Shown: positions 33,487 to 45,839 of the stretch, in pieces
Numbering within the stretch: position 1 is the stretch's first letter
How the letters are laid out: every line of letters begins with the position of its first letter
Source of the DNA: Sepiola atlantica
Lineage: Eukaryota; Mollusca; Cephalopoda; Sepiida; Sepiolidae
Reading direction: 5' to 3'
Assembly (NCBI GenBank): GCA_963556195.1
Contig: OY744537.1
Span: forward strand, 16,764,274 to 16,828,273
DNA: 64,000 bases
Made by a program: the position numbers and the translations under genes
Notes under the pieces: generated by a model
What the model was told of the DNA's origin: nothing
Database searches by the model: none
The model's input: the letters and a program-made list of their open reading frames with translations, nothing else

Positions 33487-33593
33487 CATCAGTGAGGTTC
33501 CTTCCAGGATTAAAAGCTCCATGCGGAAGGTTAGGAGGCAATAGATCACAGCTATTTCGGATGGAGATCTTGCAACGATATTGCGACTGAGGT
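33487..33593 (-). CDS. CACHD1: CACHD1-like gene, internal exon C (AFNPGR exon)
   Basis: Minus-strand exon of 107 bp. The acceptor (TTTTTTACAG) lies just above 33593 and the donor (GTAAGTTTAT) just below 33487. It starts in phase 2, completing an Ile codon with the preceding exon, and ends in phase 1 after ACTGATG. It encodes PQSQYRCKISIRNSC, DLLPPNLPHG and AFNPGRNLTDG. The AFNPGR(N/D)L block is the strongest link to CACHD1 as I recall the vertebrate protein, where it sits before the VWA domain; a paired-cysteine pattern also fits. NLT is a possible N-glycosylation site, consistent with an extracellular position. The family regulates voltage-gated calcium channels. The next exon, expected to lead into the VWA domain, was not found at lower coordinates. 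An alpha2delta paralogue is the main alternative. Confidence 0.8.
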
Positions 33594-35321
33594 CTGTAAA
33601 AAATACAAAAGCAAAGGCCATGAATAAGTGTCATTTGCATTGCTTGTCCATGGCATATGGCAAATGCAAGCAATTATAAAACGATTTATAGATTCCGAGA
33701 TTATAAATTTACAATGGTTATTCAAATTGATGCTATTTCATAACAGCGAAAAGTTTTTTGTTAGTATTATGGACGTTTGAAGTGTTGCTTAAAAGGTTTC
33801 GTTTTATGGACACCAGTCTTTTTCATCTTATATTTTTATACTCAATTGGATAGAAAGTTCAAATGTTTCATTTGGTCAAACAATAAATTAGTTATTATTA
33901 TTTTATATCTTTTTCAGCATCTCTTATTTTAATATTTCAACTTTAAATAAAATATTTTTTTTTTTACACATACATACACACAAACACATAACTAACAGGA
34001 GAACCGGACATTGCTTGGGATTTAATGAGAAAAGCTTAAATTTTTTTAAAACTTTTTCAATTAGTGTCATACATATGGCTTAAATTTCATTAAAATTGGA
34101 TATATGTCTTTGAACTTTTAAGGGGTTTCTGCACCAATGGCTCATTTGTTTTTGGAGTGGGGGGGGGGGGCAGATAGAGGGAAACCTAGAGATTTGGGAC
34201 TACTTCCCTTATCTCCCCAAACATTTTACATAAGAATATACTTTTCTTCTTATAGGGAACATACACATTATATATCTCGAGGTAAATAAATTTATGACAT
34301 CCATTTACATATGTTCTAAGAATTCAACATAAACAGTTTCCTGTACGATCGTTTCCAAGACAATATGGATTTTTTATTGATATCAAGCCTCTTCATTGGC
34401 ACAGGGTATAAACACTAAGTTCGAAGTTAAAATATAACATCAAGACTAGATTACAGATAATTCTCAGTTATACAGCAATTCAGGTTGAGGGAGGGTTAGG
34501 GTTAGAGTTAAGGTATGATAATTACAATCCACTTCAAATAGCATGAAAAGAAATTGAATCGAACATACAAAGAGACACAATAAGGGGAATGAAGACTGTA
34601 CAGTAGAGGTACAGAAAAGCATACAATAGAAAACGGATTTTTTTTTTACAATTAGAATTTTTTTTCCAAGAGAAAAATACAAAAATATGAGAACCTATAG
34701 TTAAAAAATTAACCGGTAAATTCGCCATTAATTAAATTGAAGAGATATTCTTTTCATAGAACTAATTCAAAAAACATTACCTTAAAACATATCTTAATAA
34801 AAAAAAAGTTTTAAAAAAAACCCAAAAAAACAGTAATATAATTTACAGTTTAACAATTGCACTAAGTAGAAGTTTTAAGATAATTATAAATAGATAAAAT
34901 GATAAACTTGAATAAAAATAAAAGTAATAATAATAATAATATTCTTAATAATAATGATAATAAAAATTAAATAAATATGTAATGAAATCAAATCAAATGA
35001 ATAAACTAATAAAATAGAAAAAATAATAGTAAGAGATTTTTTTAAAAATGCATAAATTAAAAATTAAATAAATTAAAAATATTTTTTTTAACTACATGTT
35101 AATTTTTAAGAAAATACCATTTTTTAGAAATAATTATCCATAGCATTTGTTCACAAACCGGTTAGAACCCAGTGTGTGTTAACTAAAAATATTATACAAA
35201 AAATAAGAAAGTCTTTTGAAGTGTAGGCAAACCATGTGTGTGTGTGTGTGTGTGTGAGAAGTTATATTGAAAAGAAATCAATAAAGTGCTCGATCACAGA
35301 AGAGTGAGAGCTAATACAAAT

Positions 35322-35509
35322 AATTTATTTGAAAACTGTTACATATTTTAGAATCGTATGGTGGGTTTCATTCAGATGGGTTGACTTTTTTACATTTTAA
35401 AAAGTCTATACCCATACTCTTGGGTATAGACTTTTTAAAATGTAAAATTTCAACCCATCTGGATTAAACCACCATACAATTCTAAAATATGTAACAGTTT
35501 TCAAATAAA

Positions 35510-35511
<2 letters not shown>
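35322..35511. mobile_element. 190-bp hairpin element, ~91-bp arms, 6-nt loop
   Basis: Arms 35322-35414 and 35421-35511 are nearly perfect reverse complements, with about five mismatches or indels: TATTTGAAAACTGTTACATA, TTTTAGAAT, TATGGTGG, ATGGGTTGA and AAAAAGTCTATACCCA. The loop is TACTCT. Its right end touches a TA run (35513-35550). Size and architecture match the 10093-10290 element, though the sequence is unrelated. Confidence 0.9.
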
Positions 35512-35551
<40 letters not shown>

Positions 35552-35555
<4 letters not shown>

Positions 35556-35745
35556 AAGTTATAAATATTTTTTGATTCTTGTGTTTCATCCTTTTCTGGG
35601 AATCATCAGTGTGGAGGATGACTGTTCTGCTAATTGCACGATTCGAACTCCAGACCTAAGTCACCTTTTAACTTTCAAGTCTGAACCTTTATCAATGCGA
35701 CCCACCAAACAACCATGGGGAAAGAAGAGAATTAAAGTCTATTTA
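35552..35745 (-). mobile_element. tRNA-derived SINE ending in TA tract
   Basis: The minus strand has GGAGTTCGAATCGTGCA (a strong B box), preceded about 55 nt upstream by GGGTCGCATTGATAAAGG as A-box region. A body with ATGATTCCCAGAAAAGGATG and AAACACAAGAATC follows, and then the TA run at 35550-35513. The TA run is thus the SINE's 3' tail and also the neighbour of the hairpin element. Confidence 0.7.
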
Positions 35746-35904
35746 TGTCTATAGAAGCAGACATAAGCCCACTTTCTTAGGTTGAGCACTGTCATTATTG
35801 ATATTGCCTTCTACTATTTAGCGTAATGAAAAGCTCTTTGCAAATAAAGAAATGGAGCACTGTCAAGTAGCAGTCAATGTTTATATAAAAAACATTGAGA
35901 TATC

Positions 35905-36115
35905 ATTTACCAACGGCGGCCGACTCGTAATCAGGTGGTTAGGTTCGATCTCTGGCTTGGGATGGGTGCTATTCTAGTTACACTGAAGAGCTGTGATACA
36001 GCGAAACTGTCTGTGAATGAGATTATATTAGGTATCCCAAACCAAAATTTTATTTTCATCATATTCCAAAACTTGTAACACGGGCACGTAGATCTTTGCA
36101 AAACAAACAATGGTA
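35905..36115 (+). mobile_element. tRNA-derived SINE
   Basis: ACTCGTAATCAGGTGGTTAG and GTTCGATCTCTGG are the anticodon-arm and B-box parts of a tRNA-like head. The body has GAAGAGCTGTGATACAGCGA and AACTGTCTGTGAATGAG. The A box is at the edge of recognition (GGCGGCCGACTCG). Confidence 0.65.
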
Positions 36116-36442
36116 CCAAATTTATTTTGGTAGCTCAATTAACCACCAAATTATGACGGTTCAAAATTTATTGAAAATTAGAAAATTTAAGTACAACTTT
36201 GACTGTTTATATAAGATTCATTTCAACAGCTAACAGATTGAATCTTCATAATATGATTCATAGAACATCTTCTAAATTTTATTAAAATAACTGAAAAAAT
36301 AAATGAGTTATCACAAGTTGAAATTGAAAGGCATTTTACTATATTTACCCATTAAACTAAAATGGCTAGTTTATGATTATATGCACTCATCTGCAGTAAT
36401 CAGTACATTTTGTATAGACACAATAAATGACTGAAATGTAAT

Positions 36443-37943
36443 ATGTTGACCCTTCACAGAAACATGTAATCTATTGACAGGAGAAATGTTTACCATTCAC
36501 AGAGACATGTAAGTAATCTATTGACAGGAGAAATGTTGACCATCCACAGAGAGATGTAATCTATTGACAGGAGAAATATTGACCATCCACAGAGACATGT
36601 ATTCTATCGACAGGAGAAATATTGACCATCCACAGAGAGATGTAATCTATTGACAGGAGAAATATTGACCATCCACAGAGACATGTATTCTATCGACAGG
36701 AGAAATATTGACCATCCACAGAGACATGTATTCTATCGACAGGAGAAATATTGACCATCCATAGAGACATGTATTCTATCGACAGGAGAAATATTGACCA
36801 TCCACAGAGACATGTATTCTATCGACAGGAGAAATATTGACCATCCACAGAGACATGTATTCTATCGACAGGAGAAATGTTGACCATCCACAGAGACATG
36901 TAATCTATTGACAGGAGAAATATTGACCATCCACAGAGAGATGTAATCTATTGACAGGAGAAATATTGACCATCCACAGAATCTATTGACAGGAGAAATA
37001 TTGACCATCCACAGAGACATGTATTCTATCGACAGGAGAAATATTAACCATCCACAGAGACATGTAATCTATTGACAGGAGAAATATTAACCATCCACAG
37101 AGACATGTAATCTATTGACAGGAGAAATATTAACCATCCACAGAGACATGTAATCTATTGACAGGAGAAATATTAACCATCCACAGAGACATGTAATCTA
37201 TTGACAGGAGAAATATTGACCATCCACAGAGACATGTAATCTATTGACAGGAGAAATATTGACCATCCACAGAGACATGTAATCTATTGACAGGAGAAAT
37301 ATTAACCATCCACAGAGACATGTAATCTATTGACAGGAGAAATATTGACCATCCACAGAGACATGTAATCTATTGACAGGAGAAATATTAACCATCCACA
37401 GAGACATGTAATCTATTGACAGGAGAAATATTGACCATCCACAGAGACATGTAATCTATTGACAGGAGAAATATTAACCATCCACAGAGACATGTAATCT
37501 ATTGACAGGAGAAATATTAACCATCCACAGAGACATGTAATCTATTGACAGGAGAAATATTAACCATCCACAGAGACATGTAATCTATTGACAGGAGAAA
37601 TATTGACCATCCACAGAGACATGTAATCTATCGACAGGAGAAATATTGACCATCCACAGAGACATGTATTCTATCGACAGGAGAAATATTGACCATCCAC
37701 AGAGACATGTAATCAATTGACAGGAGAAATATTAACCATCCACAGAGACATGTAATCTATTGACAGGAGAAATATTGACCATCCACAGAGACATGTAATC
37801 TATTGACAGGAGAAATATTAACCATCCACAGAGACATGTAATCTATTGACAGGAGAAATATTGACCATCCACAGAGACATGTAATCTATTGACAGGAGAA
37901 ATATTAACCATCCACAGAGACATGTAATCAATTGACAGGAGAA
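36443..37943. repeat. 43-bp minisatellite, about 35 units
   Basis: The unit is GACCATCCACAGAGACATGT plus AATCTATTGACAGGAGAAAT plus ATT (43 bp). Units vary mainly at three positions: GACC versus AACC, GTAATCTATTG versus GTATTCTATCG, and AGACATG versus AGAGATG. TATTCTATCG units dominate the 36.5-36.9 kb end and AACC units the 37.0-37.9 kb part. One unit near 36970 lacks about 9-10 bp. The unit length is not a multiple of three, so it does not encode a repeat protein. It lies inside the CACHD1-like intron. Confidence 0.97.
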
Positions 37944-38197
37944 TGATGATATTGCCCTCTCCAATAAAATTCTTATGTTTCTTTACTTTTGTTTTCATTT
38001 TTACAATTTTTATTTGTATGAGAATTTTATTTACAAATTTCATTTTGACATTTTTTTTACATTATTGTATAATTTTATCGAAACAACAAAATTGAAGATT
38101 TCCAAATGATTATCATTAAACACTTAGTACCTTAAGCAAAACTTAATCATATTTAGTTATTTTTGTTTTCCAGCAAATTTATTGAAAAATATTTCTT

Positions 38198-38410
38198 GAA
38201 CTAGTGGGACCCGTGGAAATTCCATACTAGCTTTCTTCATCTATCTGCATAATTTACTTTTAATGATAATATGTCATTTTAAATAATACATTTATATTAT
38301 TAAGCAAAAATTGTTTCTTCTCCCGCAAAAATAATTGAGATTGTCAGTTAAATTTTCTTGAAATAAAACAAATAATGCTTTTTATTTACTGAAAATTATA
38401 ATTTATATCG
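38198..38410 (+). repeat. Dispersed repeat, second GGGACCCGTGG copy
   Basis: CTAGTGGGACCCGTGGAAAT opens it; TAATTTACTTTTAATGATAA and AAAATAATTGAGATTGTCAG are shared with 15394-15730. Confidence 0.6.
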
Positions 38411-39479
38411 TTGTAAATCTCTATATATATATAAAATAGAGTTGGTTTTCCCCCTCCAAAATCATTAGAGCAGACAATAAAATTAACGCATCAGTCGCCT
38501 AGAAACAGATCACTTCATTCAACTACTACCTTCGACCGTGTTTCCAGAAAGATTAAGTTATTTTTAAAACCTAAACCAAAAACATTATTATGAGTCCCCC
38601 CTGTAAGCCTCTCCCAACTAAGTAAACCAAAGAGAAGGTAGCAAATTATATTCCCGCTAAGAATTAAGTTCTCCCACAAAACTCAAAACACTGCCGAGCA
38701 TAGCTGAGCTATTATTTCACAAAGAACAAACTACGTAAACACCGGTTTCAGAATTCGCAAACCAGTCAATCATCGCTCACTAAACAACATTCATAATACC
38801 GCGGAACGCTTTGATATTTTTATAACTTTGACTTAATTTATTAAAATACATATTACCCGTAAGTACTTACGTATTTTCTTCAAACCTTATTTATACAAGT
38901 AAAAAAAAAAATTACGTTTAAAACGCAAAGTAAAATACACTTTTCGGATGTTGTCGGCAGCCAGCCAATAGCCTCCCACTCACACACCCTTAATGATTAA
39001 AAGGGAGGTAGGAGGGAGACTCTCCCACTTACAACCCTCTTCCTACACCTCTTGCAACCGTAATGATTATATTTCGTAATTAGGTATGTGTACATCTCTT
39101 TATATTTTTATGTGCAGGATTCACTCCTAAACTAATTAACCAATCATTATGAATTTTTGAACCCAACTGCTAGACATAAAGAGTCCAAATGTGGGCTCTA
39201 CTTAGTTCATTTTACTTTTATCCGAAGGGGGGGGGGGAAAGGAGACGAAACCCTTCATGAACATTCAGATACCTCTGATATTTTGTGATATTTCAACACA
39301 AGATCATATTTACATTTTCAAAATCATACACCTTTAACACGCATATTATAGAAAACTTGCCCAAATCCAGTCATTTTCATCATCTACAAATGACATAAAC
39401 CGTGTCATTGTTGAATCTTAACATAACACGCTTGCCCATAATCCAGCTTAGCTAATTGACCTATTTTTCACAGGAATTT

Positions 39480-39575
39480 TTAACTCGAAACAGTGGCGCA
39501 GTGGTTAGGAAGGCAGGTTTCATGATCGCCAGTTTCAGCGTTCGATCCCATTCTACTCTACCACTTCTTTCTTTT
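39480..39575 (+). mobile_element. tRNA-derived SINE head
   Basis: CAGTGGCGCAGTGGTTAGGA is an excellent A box, and GCGTTCGATCCCATT an excellent B box at normal spacing. The region between them no longer folds as an anticodon arm of a known isoacceptor. A T-rich tail follows. Confidence 0.7.
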
Positions 39576-39708
39576 TTTCTTTTTAATTTATAGCATTCGC
39601 CAACACGGTAGAAGGAGGGGGGGGGGACAACAATAGGCCGTTTCTTTTTTTTTATTCGACGTCATGCAATAGGTAGTACTTTCTCCTGTGCAACGCCAGG
39701 TTCCGCTA

Positions 39709-40360
<652 letters not shown>

Positions 40361-41334
40361 GCTTGCTCATTTGATAAAGACTGATTCCTTAAGGCAAAAA
40401 AGAGAAATCAGAATGACAGGGGGTAGGGGAGGGGAGAGAGTAGATAAGAATGCTCAAAGATTTTTATATCTTTTGAGATTTGACTTTGCAGCAAGTTAAA
40501 TGCACACAGAAGGCAGCGGCACCACATCAAAGGAAAGATGTTATGCCAAATCAATAATCTCTGCGGTGGTGGTGTGGAGAAGAGATTGGCTTGAAGAAGG
40601 AAAGCCATTAGATAACGCACGATGATTTAATAAATGTCTTTATATAAAAAAAAGAAAAATGAAGAAATTTTTTTAAAAAGAGTTGTCTGATTTTTTTTCC
40701 CCCTCCCAAAAGAGTTTTGGTTTTTACCATTAATCCCAAATTTTATTAAAGATTTATTTGAATTCCATTTCATTTTACCAGAACTTTTTTTGGTAAATGG
40801 AAAGAGGGCAGTCAGAAGTAAAATTCAAACTTTGTTAAAAAAATATACATTAGTTTAGCTACCGATGAAGCAAATATCTTTTTTGATAACTCTGATAAAC
40901 AGATTTTAAATTTTAGAGAGAACAGACTTTAAATCAACAAACATTTTAAAAAGACAAGCAATCTACTATGTATTTGGTTATGTTCAATAATAAACATATC
41001 ATGAAAGATTTCTTTTCTAGTCTCTTTCATTCTTTAGTGACGTCATTCACAGTGCATGATTATCCCACATCTGTTTTAATGGATGACCTCACAAAACAAT
41101 GAGGCCATCCACTCTGGGGATAAGCAAACAAAATCAACACACACATAGATATGTGTATGCACGTAAGTCAACTTTAGTGTTTTATATATCTATTTATATA
41201 TTACTAAAACTTTGGATCTTGCTTGCTTGTTTACATTGCTTGTCCTCGTACAATATATAAAATCCTCTTAACATACAATTTGTCGTACTGATAAAATGCA
41301 GTATTTATACTTCTCATTCATAAAACAAAATCGT

Positions 41335-41447
41335 GTGACGCATGGATATAGATAAGTGTCGGGTTATCAGATCCAAGATTTATGGTTCAAACCGTGAGGC
41401 CAGTTTGTATATAGCCACATTGATGAGTCTTTAAGATGAAACGAGCG

Positions 41448-41477
<30 letters not shown>
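41335..41477 (+). mobile_element. tRNA-derived SINE ending in TA tract
   Basis: ATGGTTCAAACCGTGAG (41379-41395) is the B box; GCATGGATATAGATAAGTGT upstream is the probable A box. The tail AAGATGAAACGAGCGTTATA leads into a TA run. The tail resembles other GATGAAAC-type SINE ends in the window. Confidence 0.65.
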
Positions 41478-41479
<2 letters not shown>

Positions 41480-42149
41480 CTCAGAATACAAAATTTATGA
41501 CATAATATTTTGTAAGCATGCGCCAAAAATTCAACATATACAAATATTATTGTGTACATATGTTTCAGAGATTTTTAATCGTCCATAATTTCATCTTCAG
41601 ATAAATTGAAGAAGCTGTAACATTGTATAATTGTGTCAGAGTTTATAATACGTGCTGATTCACAAAGTCTTCAGCGAGATTTATTCAAAATGAATTTAAT
41701 GAGTCTAGTTTGTTTAGAGTTTAAGAATGATTATGTTCTTATGCATGAGAGAGTAGTGCATTTAGGGAATTGTTATTTTTATATCTCTTTATGTTCACGT
41801 TGAGTTTCACCAACTTATTACTGCATGGAACAATATATATCAAGGCTAGCTATTTTACACCACATCCACAACAAAATTTTGTACATAACATCAATATTAA
41901 CAATTAAAAGCAACATTTTAAATTTTAAAAAAAGACACATTCATTCCCCTTCATAAACGCACCACATATTTTGAATTCTAACGTTTATGCTTCACCCGAA
42001 AAACAAAAACATTCTTTTCACATCATGGATGCACCACGAATTTTCAAATATTGACTTTTACGTTTTTCTTCAAATCAGTCATTTTTGAGAAACATTTGAA
42101 ATAAAGACGATATGGTGATGAATATATAAACAATTTTCGATTTTCCTTT

Positions 42150-42154
<5 letters not shown>

Positions 42155-42193
<39 letters not shown>
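42155..42193. repeat. TA microsatellite
   Basis: About 19 TA units in the intron; a shorter run lies at 43159-43178. The rest of 41.5-43.37 kb shows nothing but a G-run at 42780-42793. Confidence 0.95.
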
Positions 42194-42196
<3 letters not shown>

Positions 42197-43374
42197 AAGA
42201 GAGGGAGAAAGGTGGAGGGAAGCCAATTCTCAAGTTGATTAATGTCTAAGCGAAACAATTATTTTTCTAATTTTGTGATATTTTCTAAGCTTAGATCAAG
42301 GGCAAAATAAAAAGAAATAAAAGGTGGAAAGAGTGGAGGATATCAAACACCCAATCAAGAAAAAGCACAACTCTAAAAATCAGCATTTTAAATCCTAGCT
42401 TGCTTCACCAAAATCCTAAAAAAACTTTTGGAACTCAGAGGAGAAACATAATTATCTCAGAATGGAAGTATATAAACATACATTGATCGCAATTTTTTTA
42501 TTTTTAATTGATTTTCCACAAAACTAAGAGTTTTCCTGTGATCATCAGTACTTGAATCATGTAAATAATTATTTATCAACTTTTGGTAGATTTAGGAGAA
42601 ATATTTTGCTATCATATTTTTTGTCTTCTTTTCTAAAAGTGTTGTTTTTTTTTTATTCAACATCCCAAAATTAGACTAAATCAGTTTTGGGCAATTTTAT
42701 GACATTTTTTAACGACATGCACTCTTTTTTTCATTTGAGAGGGGAAGGAGAGGTCAATTCTCTGGGGCAAACTAGAGCTTGGGGGGGGGGGGGGAGTACT
42801 TAATCTACATGAATAAATATTAATACTAACTTTCTGTGAATTTTGAGATACATTTCAGTATAATACCCAAAGAAAGTCCTCTCGACCTAAACTGGAGGTC
42901 ATATGGCGCAAAACGAGTCAACATTTCAAATAACTGCATACAGCAACTAAATACATCATTGTAATATTAGTAAATTTGACATGTAGGCCAAAATGTATAA
43001 ACAAAAATATGCGTTCCAGCAACCAGCAATATCAAAATAACTCCCATCAAATTCTTACTTTAATCTTTCAAATTCATTACTTCTTTTATATATACATTGA
43101 AAGTAAAACATCTCAGTGATTAAATATGCAACACACAGTTTTATAAAGATTGGCCTATTATATATATATATATATATTTTTCATTTTTTTGCTTTCAAAT
43201 TTCAGACAAATTTGTCAAATCATATTCCGAAAAAAATATTTGTGAATTTAAAAATGCATAAAGAACAGTTCAGAAGGAAACGTTTTCAGAATCAGTTAAA
43301 TTGGATGAAAGAGCTTCCATTTTTTTAATTTTTTTAATTTTTTTTTTTTTTTTTAAATTTTTTTTTTTACTTAC

Positions 43375-43523
43375 ATTAATTCATTAAAGGGCAAATTGCA
43401 GCAGTTTAATCTTCGAGTGACAGGTTGCTTCACGTGGAATTTGTAAAGATGCTCCACAGTGATCTTGTTGGTCCCAAGAACTTTTATATAGTTATCAAAA
43501 CGTTCTCTTAATCTGTCGGCAAT
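43375..43523 (-). CDS. CACHD1: CACHD1-like gene, internal exon B
   Basis: Minus-strand exon of 149 bp, with acceptor TTTTGTTTCAG above 43523 and donor GTAAGTAAAA below 43375. It is open from phase 0 and leaves in phase 2. It encodes IADRLRERFDNYIKVLGTNK, ITVEHLYKFHVKQPVTRR and LNCCNLPFNEL. The amphipathic RLRERFDNYI helix followed by a Cys-Cys pair matches the region of CACHD1 just before its AFNPGR block as I recall it (KKIREKFNRYL...DCC in the vertebrate protein). It joins exon C in frame to read ...FNELIPQSQYRC. Synonymous-looking codon use and three coherent splice borders argue for a living gene. Its role would be extracellular, in the N-terminal region of a type I membrane protein. Confidence 0.8.
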
Positions 43524-43921
43524 CTGAAACAAAACAAGAATAACAAATCATTAAAAACATTGCTTTTTTTTTTGTTGTTTCTCTTTTAATCATTATATCC
43601 TTTCATGTATACTGTTGTACAACAACAAACAGAAAAGTTGTCATAAATTATCATAAATTTTTGATTTGACCAATTATATTTGTTTTTGTGAAAGTCAGGG
43701 ACATCGAGGAATAGGTTTTGATTTCATTATTAGTCGTTACGCTTGAAGACACGTGGTTCAAGAACAAGTCAGATCAGGTACATAGAATTTGTACAAAAAA
43801 AATAATGCATGAAAGGGATATTTAACTGAAAGAAAAATAAAAAAAATTATCCTAAATATTTTTCTAACCATTGCATAGGTAATAAGAAAAACATTAATTA
43901 CAAATTTATAAATTAGAATCA

Positions 43922-44085
43922 TAACTCATTAGGAAAATGGGAGGTGGCAGAGTGAAGTGGATACTAACAGATACTGACGACCTGGGTGTGCTAGGTTCGA
44001 ATCCTGTCAGTTTCATAGAACCACTTTCACTATGGATGTCGACAACCTTCGTGTGGTCCTTTCTGTAAGTATCTGATTCTAGAAA
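43922..44085 (+). mobile_element. tRNA-derived SINE
   Basis: GTGGCAGAGTGAAGTGG (A-box region) and TAGGTTCGAATCCTGTC (a strong B box) at tRNA-like spacing, followed by a body with GGATGTCGACAACCTTCG. It is inserted in the intron, antisense to the host gene. It is not a functional tRNA, since the acceptor stem does not pair. Confidence 0.75.
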
Positions 44086-44423
44086 GAATGGGGAAACGCA
44101 CGCCAACAACAGCCGAAGAGTCAGACCGGTCAAAAGCTGCATCATGCCAATTCATACAAGTTTATTTATTAAAAAAATCTGTCAAATTACCAAAATTAAA
44201 ACATTTTTCTTATTACTATTCATTAAAAAAAAATGATGTTACAATTATGAACATGAAAAATAATATTGCAGTTTAGTTAATATGGCCGAGGAAGCCGAAC
44301 TTAAAGTCGCAGCTGAAACATGTATTCACATAGGTAGCCAAAATGTTTGTATAAATAAAAAAAAAGTATATATGTGTACATACATATATGTGTGGGTGTG
44401 TACATACATATGTATGTATATAC

Positions 44424-45698
44424 AAGGCCTGTCTAAAAAGTATCTGACCTTTATTTTTTTCCCGTGCGAAATAGAGATTATAGGGGGGCGCCACTCTACA
44501 CAGTGAAGGAAGACACCTTCATGTGCATATGTGAATTGTATCATCGTCTCCTTGAACGTTAGTCGCTGTCTGTTGGTTGCTAAGTGAGGTGCTACACAAC
44601 GTGTTCGTCGGATTACCGATTATCTTGAGATGTCAAAAGCTTGGTGATTCTCAAAGCAAAACAATTTGTTAGATTCAGCAGGTGTTTGGAGAAGATGCGA
44701 TGGGTGTAACAGAAATTAATTAGTGGTTCAACCGATTCAAAAATGGTCGCACATCAGCGGAAAGTGACCAGCGTTCTGGCAGGCCCCAAACTGCTCCAAG
44801 TGTAGTTGTTGTTGAGAGTGTGCGGAATTTAGTGATGGAAGATCATCGTTCAACCGTGCGGGAGGACACCCAAGAGGTTGGAGTGAGTAAAGATTCCACA
44901 CATGCAATTTTGTGTGATGATTTGAACATGCACGTAGTAGCTGCGAAATTTGTGCCGAAGTTGTTGTCGCAAGAACAAAAGGTTTCAAGTTGCACAGAAC
45001 CTTCTGGAAACGGCCAACACTGATCCTGGGTTTCTGAACACCGTGATAACTGGAGATGAGTCATGGATGTACAGGTACGACTCAGAAACAAAAAGACAGT
45101 CGTCGCAATGGAAGCATCCAGAGTCTCCAAGGAAAAAAAAAGTGCGACAGGTGCGATGCTAAATCAAGATAATGCTGACTGTCTTTGATATCTGTTGAAT
45201 TGTGTATCCCGAATACGCACCGGAAGGACAAACAGTGACAAAGGAGTACTATCAAGATGTTCTCCAGCGTCTCTGTAACGCAGTTTGGCGCAAAAGACCA
45301 GACATGTGGACGGCGAAAAACTGGCAACTGCATCACGACAATGCCCCCGCACATCATCCCAATTGATCCAACATTTCTTGGCCAAACATGGAATTCCAGT
45401 CGTTCACCAACCTTCCTACTCTACAGACATGGCTCCTTGCGACTTCTGGTTGTTTTGAAAATTGAAGACACCACTGAAAGGTTCCCGTTTTCAGGTAAGA
45501 GAAAAGATAAGGGGAACGCGACGGCGGAGATAAACACCATTTCAAAAGAAGACTTCCAGAGGTGTTTCCGGCAGTGGATTGATCAGTGGGCTAAGTGTGT
45601 ACAAGCACAAGGGGCCTACTTTGAAGGGGATAAAGGTCTTAACCCTGTCAGGTATTTAAAATATTTTTTCTGGCCTAAAGTCGGGTACTTTTTGTACG
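44424..45698 (+). pseudogene. Broken mariner (D,D34D) transposon
   Basis: A complete but dead Tc1/mariner-superfamily copy. The ends near 44427 (GCCTGTCTAAAAAGTATCTG) and 45698 (CGGGTACTTTTTGTAC) are imperfect inverted repeats. The transposase is readable in pieces. N-terminal HTH remnants lie at 44620-44900. A KFVPKLLS-like segment follows near 44945-44970. VITGDESW holds the first catalytic Asp (45042-45065). YDSETKRQSSQWKHP lies at 45077-45121. HHDNAPAH holds the second Asp (about 45332-45355), and PYS.DMAPCDFW the third (about 45416-45446). The C-terminus is FQRCFRQWIDQWAKC at 45557-45600 and YFEGDKG. Multiple frameshifts and stops interrupt it. It lies antisense in the CACHD1-like intron. 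Confidence 0.9.
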
Positions 45699-45745
45699 TG
45701 TGTGTGTGTATACACATATAGGTATGTATACATACACACACACAT

Positions 45746-45825
<80 letters not shown>
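45746..45825. repeat. Interrupted TA microsatellite next to mariner end
   Basis: TA runs broken twice by TATTATA, beginning 45 bp after the mariner terminus, following GTGTGTGTATACACATA. Confidence 0.95.
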
Positions 45826-45830
<5 letters not shown>

Positions 45831-45839
45831 CCATTTTAC

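Noticed and set aside
36443..37943. CRISPR-like regular array
   Set aside because: Units are contiguous with no unique spacers, and the context is eukaryotic; it is a minisatellite.
37843..38043. Repeat-like protein RLHVSVDGQY on minus strand
   Set aside because: It arises from the 43-bp minisatellite, whose unit is not a multiple of three, so no repeat protein can be maintained.
39480..39575. Functional tRNA gene
   Set aside because: Good A and B boxes but no pairing acceptor stem or proper anticodon arm; SINE head instead.
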